From positions 1 to 23,699 of the forward strand of contig SHWR01000012.1 of the NCBI GenBank assembly GCA_009693745.1: 23,699 nt of DNA. The letters run 5' to 3'. The notes under the pieces were generated by a model, which saw nothing but the letters and a program-made list of their open reading frames with translations, made no database searches and was not told the origin of the DNA. This document shows positions 1 to 7,675 of this stretch, piece after piece. Source of the DNA: Candidatus Fonsibacter sp. Lineage in GTDB: Bacteria; Pseudomonadota; Alphaproteobacteria; Pelagibacterales; Pelagibacteraceae. A program made the translations under genes and the position numbers. Each line of letters opens with the position of its first letter. Within the stretch, counting starts at the first letter, position 1.

Positions 1-63
1 AGTTAGGGTCTCTATATCTCTTAGAACTTTATCAACAAGATCTTTAGCTGAAGTAATTTTCAT
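1..63 (-). CDS. N-terminal fragment of an unidentified protein (rhodanese-like?)
   Basis: An ATG on the minus strand (bases 63-61) opens a frame with no stop before the window edge, giving 21 residues that begin MKITSAKDLVDK and end IETLT. The composition is like that of its neighbours, and the gene would be divergent from the rightward gene at 104, leaving a 40-base shared upstream region. The pattern of an SAKDLVD-type helix followed by IETLT resembles the start of small alphaproteobacterial rhodanese-domain proteins, but 21 residues cannot establish this. The real gene lies mostly outside the window. Confidence 0.5.
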   Translation of the reverse strand, partial: MKITSAKDLVDKVLRDIETLT

Positions 64-103
64 AGAACTTAATATATAAATAATTAAAGTAACACTATCC
101 TAT

Positions 104-1120
104 ATGAAAATACAAAAAAGTAATAAAAAAAGTCTCTTAAAAAAAATTTTTATAAAAATTTGCAGAATTTTAAATTTTGAAATTATTGATCAATCAGATT
201 TTACAGTTCCATCACTTAAAAAAAGATTAGATGAAAACCTCAGTAGCGCAGGAAAAAAATCAATAACCTTACCTATGGGAGAGGTAAAAATAACAAGACA
301 AATAAATTCTCTCAATATTATTTTTAGATTTTGTACTAAAGTAAAGATGCTTACCCAAAGTAAACAAAGGCTTTTTGAAGAAGAAAAAAATCAATATACA
401 CTGAGATCATTAAATTCAATTTTAAAATCAATTCAAGCCGCACTTAGTAATTTTAAATATCTTGATATAAAAATTACAGCGATTGATTCTGGTTCAGAAG
501 AATCTGATGTTGAAAAAATAAAAAATATGATTAAAGAAAAAAATATTAATTTTGAATATATAAAGTTAGATATTAATGAACTAAAAGATTTTATTGATGC
601 AAAAGCTTCGGCTAATCAAAAATCTAATATGGCTAACATTTATAAATCTTTTGAAATTGGAAGAAATGGAAAATATGATTTATTATATTTTGTCGAAGAT
701 GATTATATACATGAGCAGAATTCTCTTAACGAAATGCTTTTTACATATGAAAAATTTGCAAGTTTAATAAAAGATGAATTAATACTCTGTCCAGCTGATT
801 TTCCTTATCTTTATAATAAATTTGAACCAACGCAAATTATTCTTGGCAACAATAAACATTGGAGAGTTGTTGAAGAAACTCTTTGCACTTTTTTAACAAG
901 CAAAAGATTATTATTAAAACATTGGGATACTTTTGTTTCAATGACTAAAACTGAACATTTGCCATTCGAAAAACCATTGCACGAAATATATTCTAAACAA
1001 TACTGTCTATCCCCTATTCCATCGCTTGCAATGCATTGTACAAATATAAATTCTATTTATGGCCTTTCTCCTGTTATGGAGTGGAAAAAATTATGGGATG
1101 AGAATAAATTAAATGATTAA
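104..1120 (+). CDS. Glycosyltransferase-like protein of unknown specificity
   Basis: This 338-residue protein has no signal peptide and a very Lys-rich N-terminus. Residues about 122-133 (IKITAIDSGSEE) look like the first beta strand and Asp-containing loop of a GT-A/GT2 nucleotide-sugar fold. Residues 193-202 (LLYFVEDDYI) carry an acidic EDD cluster (198-200) that could be the DxD-like metal and sugar-nucleotide site. The rest is well-formed coding sequence without further motifs I recognise. The donor and acceptor cannot be named. Its last 8 bases overlap the start of the peroxiredoxin gene (ATGATTAA), so the two are probably cotranscribed. No Shine-Dalgarno sequence precedes the start. Surface-glycan synthesis is a guess from the fold resemblance only. 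Confidence 0.65.
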   Translation: MKIQKSNKKSLLKKIFIKICRILNFEIIDQSDFTVPSLKKRLDENLSSAGKKSITLPMGEVKITRQINSLNIIFRFCTKVKMLTQSKQRLFEEEKNQYTLRSLNSILKSIQAALSNFKYLDIKITAIDSGSEESDVEKIKNMIKEKNINFEYIKLDINELKDFIDAKASANQKSNMANIYKSFEIGRNGKYDLLYFVEDDYIHEQNSLNEMLFTYEKFASLIKDELILCPADFPYLYNKFEPTQIILGNNKHWRVVEETLCTFLTSKRLLLKHWDTFVSMTKTEHLPFEKPLHEIYSKQYCLSPIPSLAMHCTNINSIYGLSPVMEWKKLWDENKLND

Positions 1121-1577
1121 AGAAAACTCTAAAGCACCCAATTTTAAAATTTCCTCTAGTAATAATAAAGAATTTGACCTGAAAAAGAATAAAAGTATTT
1201 TTTTAGTAATCTACTTTTATCCAAGAGATAATACTACTGGCTGCACTAATGAAGCAAAAGACTTTTCAAAATTATATAAAGAATTTAAAAAATTAAATTG
1301 TGAGATTGTTGGCATCTCAAAAGATAGTATTGAAAGTCATATAAAATTTATTAGTAAATTCAAAATTCCATTTCAATTGTTAACAGATGAAAAAACTACA
1401 ACTCTTAAAAAATATGGAGCTTGGGGAGAAAAAAGTATGTATGGAAAAAAGTTCATGGGCATTAAAAGAACAACTGTTTTAATTAATCCTGAAGGTAAAA
1501 TAATAAAAATTTGGAATAACGTTAAAGTTGCAGATCACGCCAAAGAAGTGTTGAACTTTTTAAAAGAAGTTATTTAG
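1113..1577 (+). CDS. bcp: Bcp/PrxQ-type peroxiredoxin
   Basis: Thiol peroxidase of the Bcp/PrxQ family (154 residues, normal length), reducing H2O2 and organic hydroperoxides in the cytoplasm. The PxxxTxxC active-site motif is present at 37-44 (PRDNTTGC), so Cys44 is the peroxidatic cysteine with Thr41, and the conserved Arg is probably Arg119 (GIKRTTVLI). The resolving cysteine five residues later, typical of E. coli Bcp, is Lys49 here. The only other cysteine is Cys63, so the enzyme may work in 1-Cys mode or with an external thiol. The gene starts inside the 3' end of the preceding gene (8-base overlap), and its own stop (TAG) overlaps the convergent serB stop by 8 bases. Confidence 0.93.
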   Translation: MIKENSKAPNFKISSSNNKEFDLKKNKSIFLVIYFYPRDNTTGCTNEAKDFSKLYKEFKKLNCEIVGISKDSIESHIKFISKFKIPFQLLTDEKTTTLKKYGAWGEKSMYGKKFMGIKRTTVLINPEGKIIKIWNNVKVADHAKEVLNFLKEVI

Positions 1578-2454
1578 CAAATTCTTTTTCAGTAAAACCT
1601 AAATAAAATAAAATAGTTTTAAGGTCAGTAAAATGAATATGATTATCAACAGCTTTCTTTACTATTTGATGAGGTTTATAACCTATACCGAGACTTGAAT
1701 TCTGTAACATTCCAAGATCATTTGCTCCATCGCCTACGCAGATTGCATATTTAAATTTATCTAATTTTTTTTTCTTACAGATTTCATTTAAATAAACTAG
1801 TTTTGAATTCTGCTTTCCAGTAATTGGAATATATTCACCTGTAAACTTATTATTTTTTATAACAAATCTATTACTGATCACTTTTTTAAAACCCAAAACT
1901 TTTCCTACATAAGTTGAAATTGGCTGGAACCCTCCTGTTACTAAACTTGTATGGTAGCCATTTTTATTTAAAGTTTTAACTAAAATTTTAGAACCTTCAT
2001 TAAATCTAATTTTTTTTATAACTTTTTTAATAAGATCAGTGCTTTTATCTTTTAAGTAACTAACTCTAAATTTCAATGTATCTCTAAGACTAATTTTTCC
2101 ATCCATTGCAAGTTTGCTTAATTTATCAATATCTACTTTTATTCCAGCAACCTTTACAAGATTATCTAATGTTTCATCTTTAATCATAGTGGCGTCCATA
2201 TCCGCTAGAAATATTTTCTTTTTTCTCCATTTTTTTCTTTGAATACAAACATCAATTTTATTCTTAAAACAAAATTTTCTAAGTCTACTTTGATTTTTTT
2301 TACTAATATCTTCACAATAAAGATCGAGAGCTCTATTGGAAAGAATTTTATAATCAGTTGTATTTTGAACTTTTGAAAAAAAATTAATAAGATTTTTATA
2401 ATCTAATTTATTTTTAGCTACAAAAGTGCAGACTAACTCTAAATTATTATTCAT
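1570..2454 (-). CDS. serB: Phosphoserine phosphatase SerB
   Basis: HAD-superfamily phosphatase catalysing the last step of serine synthesis, O-phosphoserine to L-serine. The 294 residues carry all HAD motifs: motif I DMDAT at 85-89 (nucleophile Asp85, acid Asp87), motif II VTGG at 172-175 (Thr173), the motif III lysine probably Lys218, and motif IV GDGAND at 241-246. The first 75 or so residues form the N-terminal regulatory-type domain of proteobacterial SerB. Its ATG overlaps the end of serA by 8 bases (ATGAATAA), and it is the last gene of the serC-serA-serB operon. Its 3' end overlaps the convergent peroxiredoxin gene by 8 bases, so there is no room for a separate terminator. Confidence 0.96.
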   Translation of the reverse strand: MNNNLELVCTFVAKNKLDYKNLINFFSKVQNTTDYKILSNRALDLYCEDISKKNQSRLRKFCFKNKIDVCIQRKKWRKKKIFLADMDATMIKDETLDNLVKVAGIKVDIDKLSKLAMDGKISLRDTLKFRVSYLKDKSTDLIKKVIKKIRFNEGSKILVKTLNKNGYHTSLVTGGFQPISTYVGKVLGFKKVISNRFVIKNNKFTGEYIPITGKQNSKLVYLNEICKKKKLDKFKYAICVGDGANDLGMLQNSSLGIGYKPHQIVKKAVDNHIHFTDLKTILFYLGFTEKEFAK

Positions 2455-4039
2455 ACTCTTTATCTTTAAATTGAATATATTTAGCCTGAATAACTAAAGG
2501 TATTTTTTTTATACTTTCTAAAACGGAGTTTTCAATTTTATTATCTGTTGAAATAATAGCGATAGCTTCTCCACCAGCACTTACTCTTCCTAAATGAAAT
2601 GTTGCAATATTAACTTTATTATCGGCTAAAATTTTTGATAGATCTTTTATAAAGCCAGGCTTATCTTGATTAGTTACATATAAATTATGCTCTGCCAAAT
2701 CCGCCTCAATCTTAATTCCTTTAACCTCTACTATTCTAGCTCTTCCACCAAAAATAGTGCCTGACAAAGTTCTTGTTTGTTTTTCTGTAGTAACGGTTAA
2801 TTTAATTAATGATTGATAATGATTTTCTTTTTGATGTTTAACTTCAGAAATTGAAATAGATTTACTTTTTGCAACTAAAACAGAATTAATTATATTAATA
2901 CTATCTGTTGTTGGTTTTAATAAACTATAAATAATTGTTTGTGTAAGTGGAGCACTATTTACATTTGCAGCTCCTCCTTCAAAATCTATTTGAATAGATT
3001 TAATAGCATTCTCAGTTAGTTGACCCGCAAAACCACCTAACAAACTTGATAACTTTAAGTAAGGTTCAACCGATTTATGCTCTTTTGCTGTTAAAGAAAA
3101 AGTATTAACAGCATTAGATATGGCTCCTGTTTTTAAATAATCCGATATTTGCTCTGCGATTTGTATTGCAACTTTTTCCTGAGCTTCAGCGGTGGACGCT
3201 CCTAAATGAGGTGTAAGAATTAAATTTTTAGTTCCAAGCAAAGGACTTCCTTTTGGCGGTTCTTCAACAAAAACATCTAAGGCAGCACTAGCTACATAAC
3301 CTCTATCTAAGTTGTCTTTTAATGCCATCTCATCAACTAAGCCTCCTCTTGCGCAATTAATAATACGAACACCTTTTTTCATTTTTTTAAATGAATCTTT
3401 ATTAATAATATTTTTCGTTTTTTCATTAAGGGGCGTATGCAATGTAATAAAGTCTGATCTTTTGAACAAATCATCTAAACTAACTTTTTCAACTCCAAGC
3501 TCTAATGCTTTTTTTTCCTGTAGAAATGGATCAGATACGATTACTTTTAATTTCAGACCTAAGGCTAGCTGTGCAACGATTGTACCAATATTACCACAAC
3601 CAATAATTCCTAAAGTTTTTCCACTAACTTCTACTCCCTTGATAGTAGATTTTTCCCATTTGCCTTCATGTGTAGTTTTATCTGCATAAGGAATTTGTCT
3701 TGCTGTTGAAAGTATTAATGTAATTGCATGTTCTGCTGTTGTAATTGAATTTCCAAATGGGGTGTTCATTACAACTTTGCCATTGGTTGTAGCTGCTTCT
3801 AAATCTACATTATCAACGCCAATGCCGGCTCTACCAATTACTTTAAGTTTTTTACAAGCTTCTATTACTTCTTTAGTTGCTTTTGTTGCTGATCTCACAA
3901 CAAGTGCATCGCAATCTTGTAATTCTTTTATTAATGATTTTGTATCAAGATCTGTTTTAGTAATAGCTTCAATTCCATTTTCCTTAAAAATAGCTAAAGC
4001 TTCATTGCTAAGTTTGTCTGCTATTAAAACTTTATACAT
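2447..4039 (-). CDS. serA: D-3-phosphoglycerate dehydrogenase SerA (long form with ACT domain)
   Basis: NAD-dependent oxidation of 3-phosphoglycerate to 3-phosphohydroxypyruvate, the entry step of serine synthesis. At 530 residues it is the long form. The substrate domain carries GRAGIGVDNVD at 69-79. The NAD-binding Rossmann motif GCGNIG is at 147-152, with Asp170 at the end of beta-2. The catalytic residues are Arg231 (NCARGG), Glu260 and His278 (LTPHLGAST). A regulatory intervening domain covers about 300-450, and an ACT domain (LYVTNQDKPGFIKDL) lies near the C-terminus, the usual site of serine feedback in long-form enzymes. Its start overlaps serC by 8 bases (ATGTATAA) and its end overlaps serB by 8 bases, so the operon is probably translationally coupled throughout. 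Confidence 0.97.
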   Translation of the reverse strand: MYKVLIADKLSNEALAIFKENGIEAITKTDLDTKSLIKELQDCDALVVRSATKATKEVIEACKKLKVIGRAGIGVDNVDLEAATTNGKVVMNTPFGNSITTAEHAITLILSTARQIPYADKTTHEGKWEKSTIKGVEVSGKTLGIIGCGNIGTIVAQLALGLKLKVIVSDPFLQEKKALELGVEKVSLDDLFKRSDFITLHTPLNEKTKNIINKDSFKKMKKGVRIINCARGGLVDEMALKDNLDRGYVASAALDVFVEEPPKGSPLLGTKNLILTPHLGASTAEAQEKVAIQIAEQISDYLKTGAISNAVNTFSLTAKEHKSVEPYLKLSSLLGGFAGQLTENAIKSIQIDFEGGAANVNSAPLTQTIIYSLLKPTTDSINIINSVLVAKSKSISISEVKHQKENHYQSLIKLTVTTEKQTRTLSGTIFGGRARIVEVKGIKIEADLAEHNLYVTNQDKPGFIKDLSKILADNKVNIATFHLGRVSAGGEAIAIISTDNKIENSVLESIKKIPLVIQAKYIQFKDKEYE

Positions 4040-5192
4040 TTAAATTAGTCAAATAAGCCCACTTGATCCAAGGAAGTAATTTTTTAATATCTGGTGTTTC
4101 AATTGTAGCTCCACCCCAAATTCTAAAGCCTGCTGGTGCAGTTCTATAAGAATTTATATCATAAGCAATATTTTCTTTTTCTAGCATTTGATTAATATTA
4201 TTTAACTTAGCTGTCTGCTCTTCTTTACTTAATTTTTTAAATTTGGGATCAATAATTTTTAAACAAATACTAGTTGATGAGATAGTATTTTCTTTTTCGG
4301 CTAAAAAATCAATCCATTCTTTGTTTTCTTTAACAAAATATTTTACTTCCTCTAGATTTTTATATGATCTTTTAATTGCCCCCTCTGAACCACCAATTGA
4401 CTCAATCCAATATAAGGCATCCAAACAATCTTCAACACAAAGCATTGATGGAGTATTAATGGTTTCTCCCTCAAAAATACCTTCTAATACTTTCTTATCT
4501 TCTGCCATTCTAAATATTTTTGGAATCGGCCAATTTGGCTGGTATGTTTTTAATCTTTCTAAAGCTCGAGGCGATAATGCAATCATTCCATGAGCAGCTT
4601 CGCCTCCTAAAACTTTCTGCCATGACCAAGTAATTACATCTAATTTTTTCCAATCCATTGGCATTGCGAAAACAGATGATGTTGCATCACAGATTGTAAG
4701 GCCGTTTCGATCATCTTTTATCCAGCTCGCATCAGGAAGACATACTCCGGAACTAGTACCATTCCATGTAAAAACAACATCATTATTAAAATCTACTTTA
4801 GTTAGATCTGGGAGTTTCCCATAATCAGCTTTAAAAACATTTAAATTTTTTATTTTTAGTTGGCTAACAGCATCTTTAATCCAATCGTTACCAAAATTTT
4901 CCCAACCCAAAATATCAACTCCTTTGGCTCCTAATAAACTCCACATCGCCATTTCAATTGCACCTGTGTCTGAACCTGCAACGATTCCAACTTTATAATC
5001 GTTTGGAAGTTTTAATAATGATTTTGATAAAGTTATTAATTCTTTTAATTTTTCTTTAGCAATCTTAGATCGATGTGATCTTCCTAAAGTGAAGATGGGA
5101 AGGTTAGCAATAGACCAGCCAGGTCTTTTTACACAAGGGCCCGAAGAAAAAAAAGGTCTTAGTGGTTTAATAGAGGGTCTTTCAATTATCAT
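4032..5192 (-). CDS. serC: Phosphoserine aminotransferase SerC
   Basis: PLP-dependent transamination of 3-phosphohydroxypyruvate to phosphoserine with glutamate. At 386 residues it matches the alphaproteobacterial SerC group, with the hallmark start RPSIKPLRPFFSSGPC and the GRSHRS motif near 38-42. The PLP-binding lysine is Lys193 in WSWQKVLGGEAAHG, and Asp169 (CDATSS) would hold the pyridine nitrogen. It is the first gene of the serine operon. Only about 25 bases separate its ATG from the upstream terminator hairpin of the CADD gene, so the leader is very short and leaves no space for a riboswitch. I see no convincing Shine-Dalgarno sequence. Confidence 0.96.
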   Translation of the reverse strand: MIIERPSIKPLRPFFSSGPCVKRPGWSIANLPIFTLGRSHRSKIAKEKLKELITLSKSLLKLPNDYKVGIVAGSDTGAIEMAMWSLLGAKGVDILGWENFGNDWIKDAVSQLKIKNLNVFKADYGKLPDLTKVDFNNDVVFTWNGTSSGVCLPDASWIKDDRNGLTICDATSSVFAMPMDWKKLDVITWSWQKVLGGEAAHGMIALSPRALERLKTYQPNWPIPKIFRMAEDKKVLEGIFEGETINTPSMLCVEDCLDALYWIESIGGSEGAIKRSYKNLEEVKYFVKENKEWIDFLAEKENTISSTSICLKIIDPKFKKLSKEEQTAKLNNINQMLEKENIAYDINSYRTAPAGFRIWGGATIETPDIKKLLPWIKWAYLTNLNV

Positions 5193-5217
5193 GATTGATA
5201 TCTTAATATAATAAAAA

Positions 5218-5254
5218 TAAATATCCTGTGGTTTAATTTGCCACAGGATATTTA
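5218..5254 (-). terminator. Hairpin terminator after the CADD gene
   Basis: A perfect 14-bp inverted repeat (5218-5231 with 5241-5254, core ATATCCTGTGG/CCACAGGATAT) encloses a 9-base loop. On the minus strand the stem is followed by a T-rich run (5217-5211), and it begins 13 bases past the stop of the gene at 5267. It fits an intrinsic terminator for that gene and insulates the serine operon, whose first ATG lies 25 bases further on. Confidence 0.8.
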
Positions 5255-5266
5255 AAAAAAGATTAC

Positions 5267-5938
5267 TTAGGCCGCTACTTGAATGCTTAAGTTATGTTTT
5301 TGAGCTACGCCTGAAAGAAAATTCCAAAGATATTTTGCAGTTTTTAGAGCTGCTGTTTCTGCTTTTGTTTGATCTTCCTTGGAAAGATTATCTAATAAAA
5401 CTTCACACTCTTTTCTATGGTGTACGTCAGCTTTTTTATGAACTTCAAAAAAAGCAAGTCCAGACTCTGAGTCTACACCGTAAAATTTTTTAAGACCTTC
5501 AATCTTAACATCTGCGATTTCAGGAATTTGTCTTTCGTAAGTGTATAAGGAAGCAAGTCCTTCAGCATAAGTTGATCTTCCTTGTTTGAAGAAGTTATCA
5601 ATCATTTCTGAAGTATATTTTTCTAACTTTACTTTCTCGATTTCATTTTTGTCAGCTCCTAGCGCTACAGCAAATTGTTTCCATAGTTTAGGGTGATCAT
5701 TTTTCATATCCTCTTCATCATTTAAATTCTCTAGTAGAATTTTTCTATTAGCAATATCCTCACAAATTGAGTGAGTTGCACTGATGTAACGAGGAAATGC
5801 TTTTACATGATGATAATATTGTTCAGCATAATCTTTAATAATTTCTCTACTTAACTTTCCTTCATTCCAGGCTTGATAGAATGGATGTTTTAGAAGATGG
5901 AATTCATCTAATTTTATATTTAGTTCTTTAGAAAACAT
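5267..5938 (-). CDS. CADD-family heme-oxygenase-fold protein, candidate self-sacrificing pABA synthase
   Basis: A 223-residue all-helical protein of the TenA/PqqC/heme-oxygenase-like fold, best matching the CADD family (Chlamydia CT610; Nitrosomonas NE1434), which replaces PabABC by making p-aminobenzoate from one of its own tyrosines at a dimetal centre. Visible metal ligands are Glu75 and His82, Glu135 (LYTYERQIP), and His167/Asp171/His174 (HKKADVHH), spaced as in CADD (E81, H88, E142, H174, D178, H181, from memory). Tyr21 (HPFYQAW) matches the tyrosine reported as the pABA source, and Lys145, ten residues after Glu135, matches the lysine reported as nitrogen donor. The TenA catalytic Cys is absent, arguing against thiaminase. 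The gene is monocistronic with its own promoter, strong ribosome binding site and terminator. Family is fairly sure; pABA synthesis here is inferred. Confidence 0.82.
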   Translation of the reverse strand: MFSKELNIKLDEFHLLKHPFYQAWNEGKLSREIIKDYAEQYYHHVKAFPRYISATHSICEDIANRKILLENLNDEEDMKNDHPKLWKQFAVALGADKNEIEKVKLEKYTSEMIDNFFKQGRSTYAEGLASLYTYERQIPEIADVKIEGLKKFYGVDSESGLAFFEVHKKADVHHRKECEVLLDNLSKEDQTKAETAALKTAKYLWNFLSGVAQKHNLSIQVAA

Positions 5939-5944
5939 ATTTTT

Positions 5945-5950
5945 CTCCCC
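5945..5950 (-). promoter_or_regulatory. Strong Shine-Dalgarno (GGGGAG) of the CADD gene
   Basis: On the minus strand GGGGAG lies six bases before the ATG at 5938. It stands out because most other operon-leading genes in this window (hisI, folE, xseB, the Sua5 gene, pntAA, fhs) show no clear Shine-Dalgarno sequence. It also fixes the start codon of this gene. Confidence 0.7.
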
Positions 5951-5963
5951 ATTGTTTAGCTAA

Positions 5964-5991
5964 GTTATAAATCAATTAAATTTATATACAA
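5964..5991 (-). promoter_or_regulatory. Candidate sigma-70 promoter of the CADD gene
   Basis: On the minus strand a TTGTAT (-35, 5991-5986), a 16-base spacer and a TATAAC (-10, 5969-5964) would start transcription near 5957. That gives a leader of about 20 bases containing the GGGGAG site. In DNA this AT-rich, such matches arise by chance, so this is tentative. Confidence 0.35.
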
Positions 5992-6094
5992 ACAAGTTAA
6001 GGTTGAAAAAAAATCAAAAAATAAAGTAAATATTAATAATTTGAACTATTATTTAATCTTAAAATATCTTGAAAATTACTTGAGGAATTAACGG

Positions 6095-6128
6095 TTAATA
6101 ACTCAGCCAATAAAGGCTGAGTTATTAA
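6095..6128 (-). terminator. Hairpin downstream of the HU gene
   Basis: A perfect 14-bp inverted repeat (6095-6108 with 6115-6128, core AACTCAGCC/GGCTGAGTT) with a 6-base AATAAA loop begins 9 bases after the HU stop. No long T run follows on either strand, but the 3' arm itself ends T-rich (GAGTTATTAA). It is probably a terminator for HU. The rest of 5951-6094 holds no gene that I can see. Confidence 0.65.
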
Positions 6129-6136
6129 AAACAAAA

Positions 6137-6412
6137 TTACTTATTAAACATCTCCTTTAAAGCTTTTGCTGGCAAAAACTTAACTTTTTGAGAAGCTCCG
6201 ATTTGAATACTTTCGCCAGTTCTAGGATTTCTTCCAGTTCTAGCTTTTCTTTTTGCAACTTTATACGTACCAAAACCTGCGATTTTTACAGTTTCATCAC
6301 TCTTTAGTGAATCAAGAATAATATCCTGTATTTTATCAAAGGTTTTTTCGGCATCACTTTTGCCCATATTGCAAGCAGTAGCTATTTTAGCCACTAATTG
6401 TTTTTTGTTCAT
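6137..6412 (-). CDS. hup: HU-family DNA-binding protein
   Basis: A 91-residue histone-like protein of the HU/IHF family that bends and compacts DNA as a dimer. It starts MNKKQLVAKIA. It has the alpha-helical dimerisation half, then the GFGTYKV turn, and the DNA-binding arm with the hallmark GRNPRTGESIQI containing the intercalating proline. The C-terminal FLPAKALKEMFN is typical of HU. An AAGGG Shine-Dalgarno lies 6-7 bases before the ATG (AAAAGGGTTAAAATG on the minus strand). It is a single-gene unit flanked by hairpins on both sides. HU rather than IHF is favoured by length and by the lack of IHF-specific features. Confidence 0.95.
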   Translation of the reverse strand: MNKKQLVAKIATACNMGKSDAEKTFDKIQDIILDSLKSDETVKIAGFGTYKVAKRKARTGRNPRTGESIQIGASQKVKFLPAKALKEMFNK

Positions 6413-6474
6413 TTTAACCCTTTTGATTCGTTAATAATTCAATAATGTTGAAAAAACATAGGAAATCAACATAA

Positions 6475-6507
6475 ATGTAGTATTTGTTTAATTCTCAAAC
6501 ACTACAT
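6475..6507 (-). terminator. Hairpin between rseP and HU (candidate operon terminator)
   Basis: A 12-bp inverted repeat (6475-6486 with 6496-6507, ATGTAGT/ACTACAT core) has a 9-base loop. On the minus strand the single mismatch becomes a G-U pair, so the structure is complete only in minus-strand RNA. It lies 53 bases past the rseP stop and upstream of the HU start. It is probably the end of the folE-to-rseP transcript, but it lacks a strong T tract. Confidence 0.5.
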
Positions 6508-6559
6508 ATTGATATGAAATATTATAATTTTTTATTAAAGCCCTGTTTTATATAGCTTT

Positions 6560-7666
6560 TTAGAAAAGAGCTAAGCTTTTAAGGTCATTATAAGTTGAAA
6601 AAAACATTAATGCGAAAAGCACAAATAATCCAAATTTGAAGAAATAAGTTTGCACCTTTTCACTCAAAGGTTTGCCTCTAACAAATTCATAAAAATAAAA
6701 TAATAAATGACCTCCATCTAACAATGGAATTGGGAACAAATTAATCAATCCTAGACTGATAGAAATGTAAGCCATAATAGATAAAAATGGAATAATTCCA
6801 AGTTCAGCAACTTGTCCTGTGATTTGCGCTATCTTTATAGGTCCTCCCAACTGATCAGGCTTTTCAGTTCCAATAATCATTTTACCCACGTAGCTCATAG
6901 TAGTTGAAATGGTAAACCAAATTTCTTTTAAAGAATAATAAATTGCTTTTGCTGGTCCTAACTTCTGTCTATTAATTTCATTATTAAGCGGAATGATTTG
7001 AATTCCAATCATCTTACGACTTATATTGTTACCAAGATTATCTTTTGCATCCTGGATAATTGATTGGACTTGAAAATCATATTCTTTTTTGTCTCTAAGA
7101 ACCGATATTTTAATTAAATTAGTTTCTGATAGAGCAATTGATTGAGATACCTCAGTAATACTATTAATTTTTTTATCATTAATAACTAAAATTTGATCAC
7201 CTTTCTTCAATCCAGCTTTATAAGCAGGGCTATCAACTTTAACATCTTGAATAATTGGAACGGAAAAATCTTTTCCAAAGAACATATAAACACAAGAAAA
7301 AATAACTAATGCTAAAAGGAAATTAGCAATTGGGCCTGCTGATACAATAATTGCTCTTTGATATAATTTTTTTGTTGCAAGTAAATATGACTGTTCTTTA
7401 TCAGAAAATTTAGAAAGTTTATCTGGTTGACTTGCAGGATTTACATCACCAAAAAATTTTACATAACCGCCTAAAGGTATAAGACAAATTTTCCATCTAG
7501 TGCCCTCTTTATCTGTCCAGCCAAATAACTCTTTACCAAAACCTATAGAGAAATCTGTAACTCTTACTCCATATTTTTTTGCATAATAATAATGACCATA
7601 TTCATGCACAAAAACTACTACTGATATTAAAATTATAAATGGAATAATAATATTAATTATACTCAT
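6560..7666 (-). CDS. rseP: RseP-type site-2 intramembrane zinc metalloprotease
   Basis: Inner-membrane protease of the RseP/EcfE family, which cleaves anti-sigma factors and leftover signal peptides inside the membrane. The first transmembrane segment carries the zinc motif HEYGH (His21, Glu22, His25). The second metal motif LDGGH is at 316-320 (Asp317). One periplasmic PDZ domain covers about 138-200 (VDSPAYKAGLKKGDQIL). At 368 residues with a single PDZ it matches the short rickettsial/alphaproteobacterial form rather than the two-PDZ E. coli protein. It is the last gene of the folE-to-rseP cluster, 9 bases after the exporter gene. It is not next to dxr and bamA, its usual partners. Confidence 0.93.
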   Translation of the reverse strand: MSIINIIIPFIILISVVVFVHEYGHYYYAKKYGVRVTDFSIGFGKELFGWTDKEGTRWKICLIPLGGYVKFFGDVNPASQPDKLSKFSDKEQSYLLATKKLYQRAIIVSAGPIANFLLALVIFSCVYMFFGKDFSVPIIQDVKVDSPAYKAGLKKGDQILVINDKKINSITEVSQSIALSETNLIKISVLRDKKEYDFQVQSIIQDAKDNLGNNISRKMIGIQIIPLNNEINRQKLGPAKAIYYSLKEIWFTISTTMSYVGKMIIGTEKPDQLGGPIKIAQITGQVAELGIIPFLSIMAYISISLGLINLFPIPLLDGGHLLFYFYEFVRGKPLSEKVQTYFFKFGLFVLFALMFFSTYNDLKSLALF

Positions 7667-7675
7667 AATTTAAAT

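Noticed and set aside
3312..4043. Open frames on the + strand opposite serA
   Set aside because: They are antisense shadows of a well-conserved gene, with no recognisable motifs and no ribosome binding site.
5193..5217. A serC leader RNA or riboswitch
   Set aside because: Only 25 bases separate the serC ATG from the upstream hairpin, which fits a terminator of the preceding gene; there is no room for the serC RNA motif or a ligand aptamer.
5267..5938. TenA thiaminase II or PqqC identity for the heme-oxygenase-fold protein
   Set aside because: The TenA catalytic cysteine is absent, no PQQ genes are nearby, and the metal-ligand spacing and LYTYERQIP motif match CADD better.
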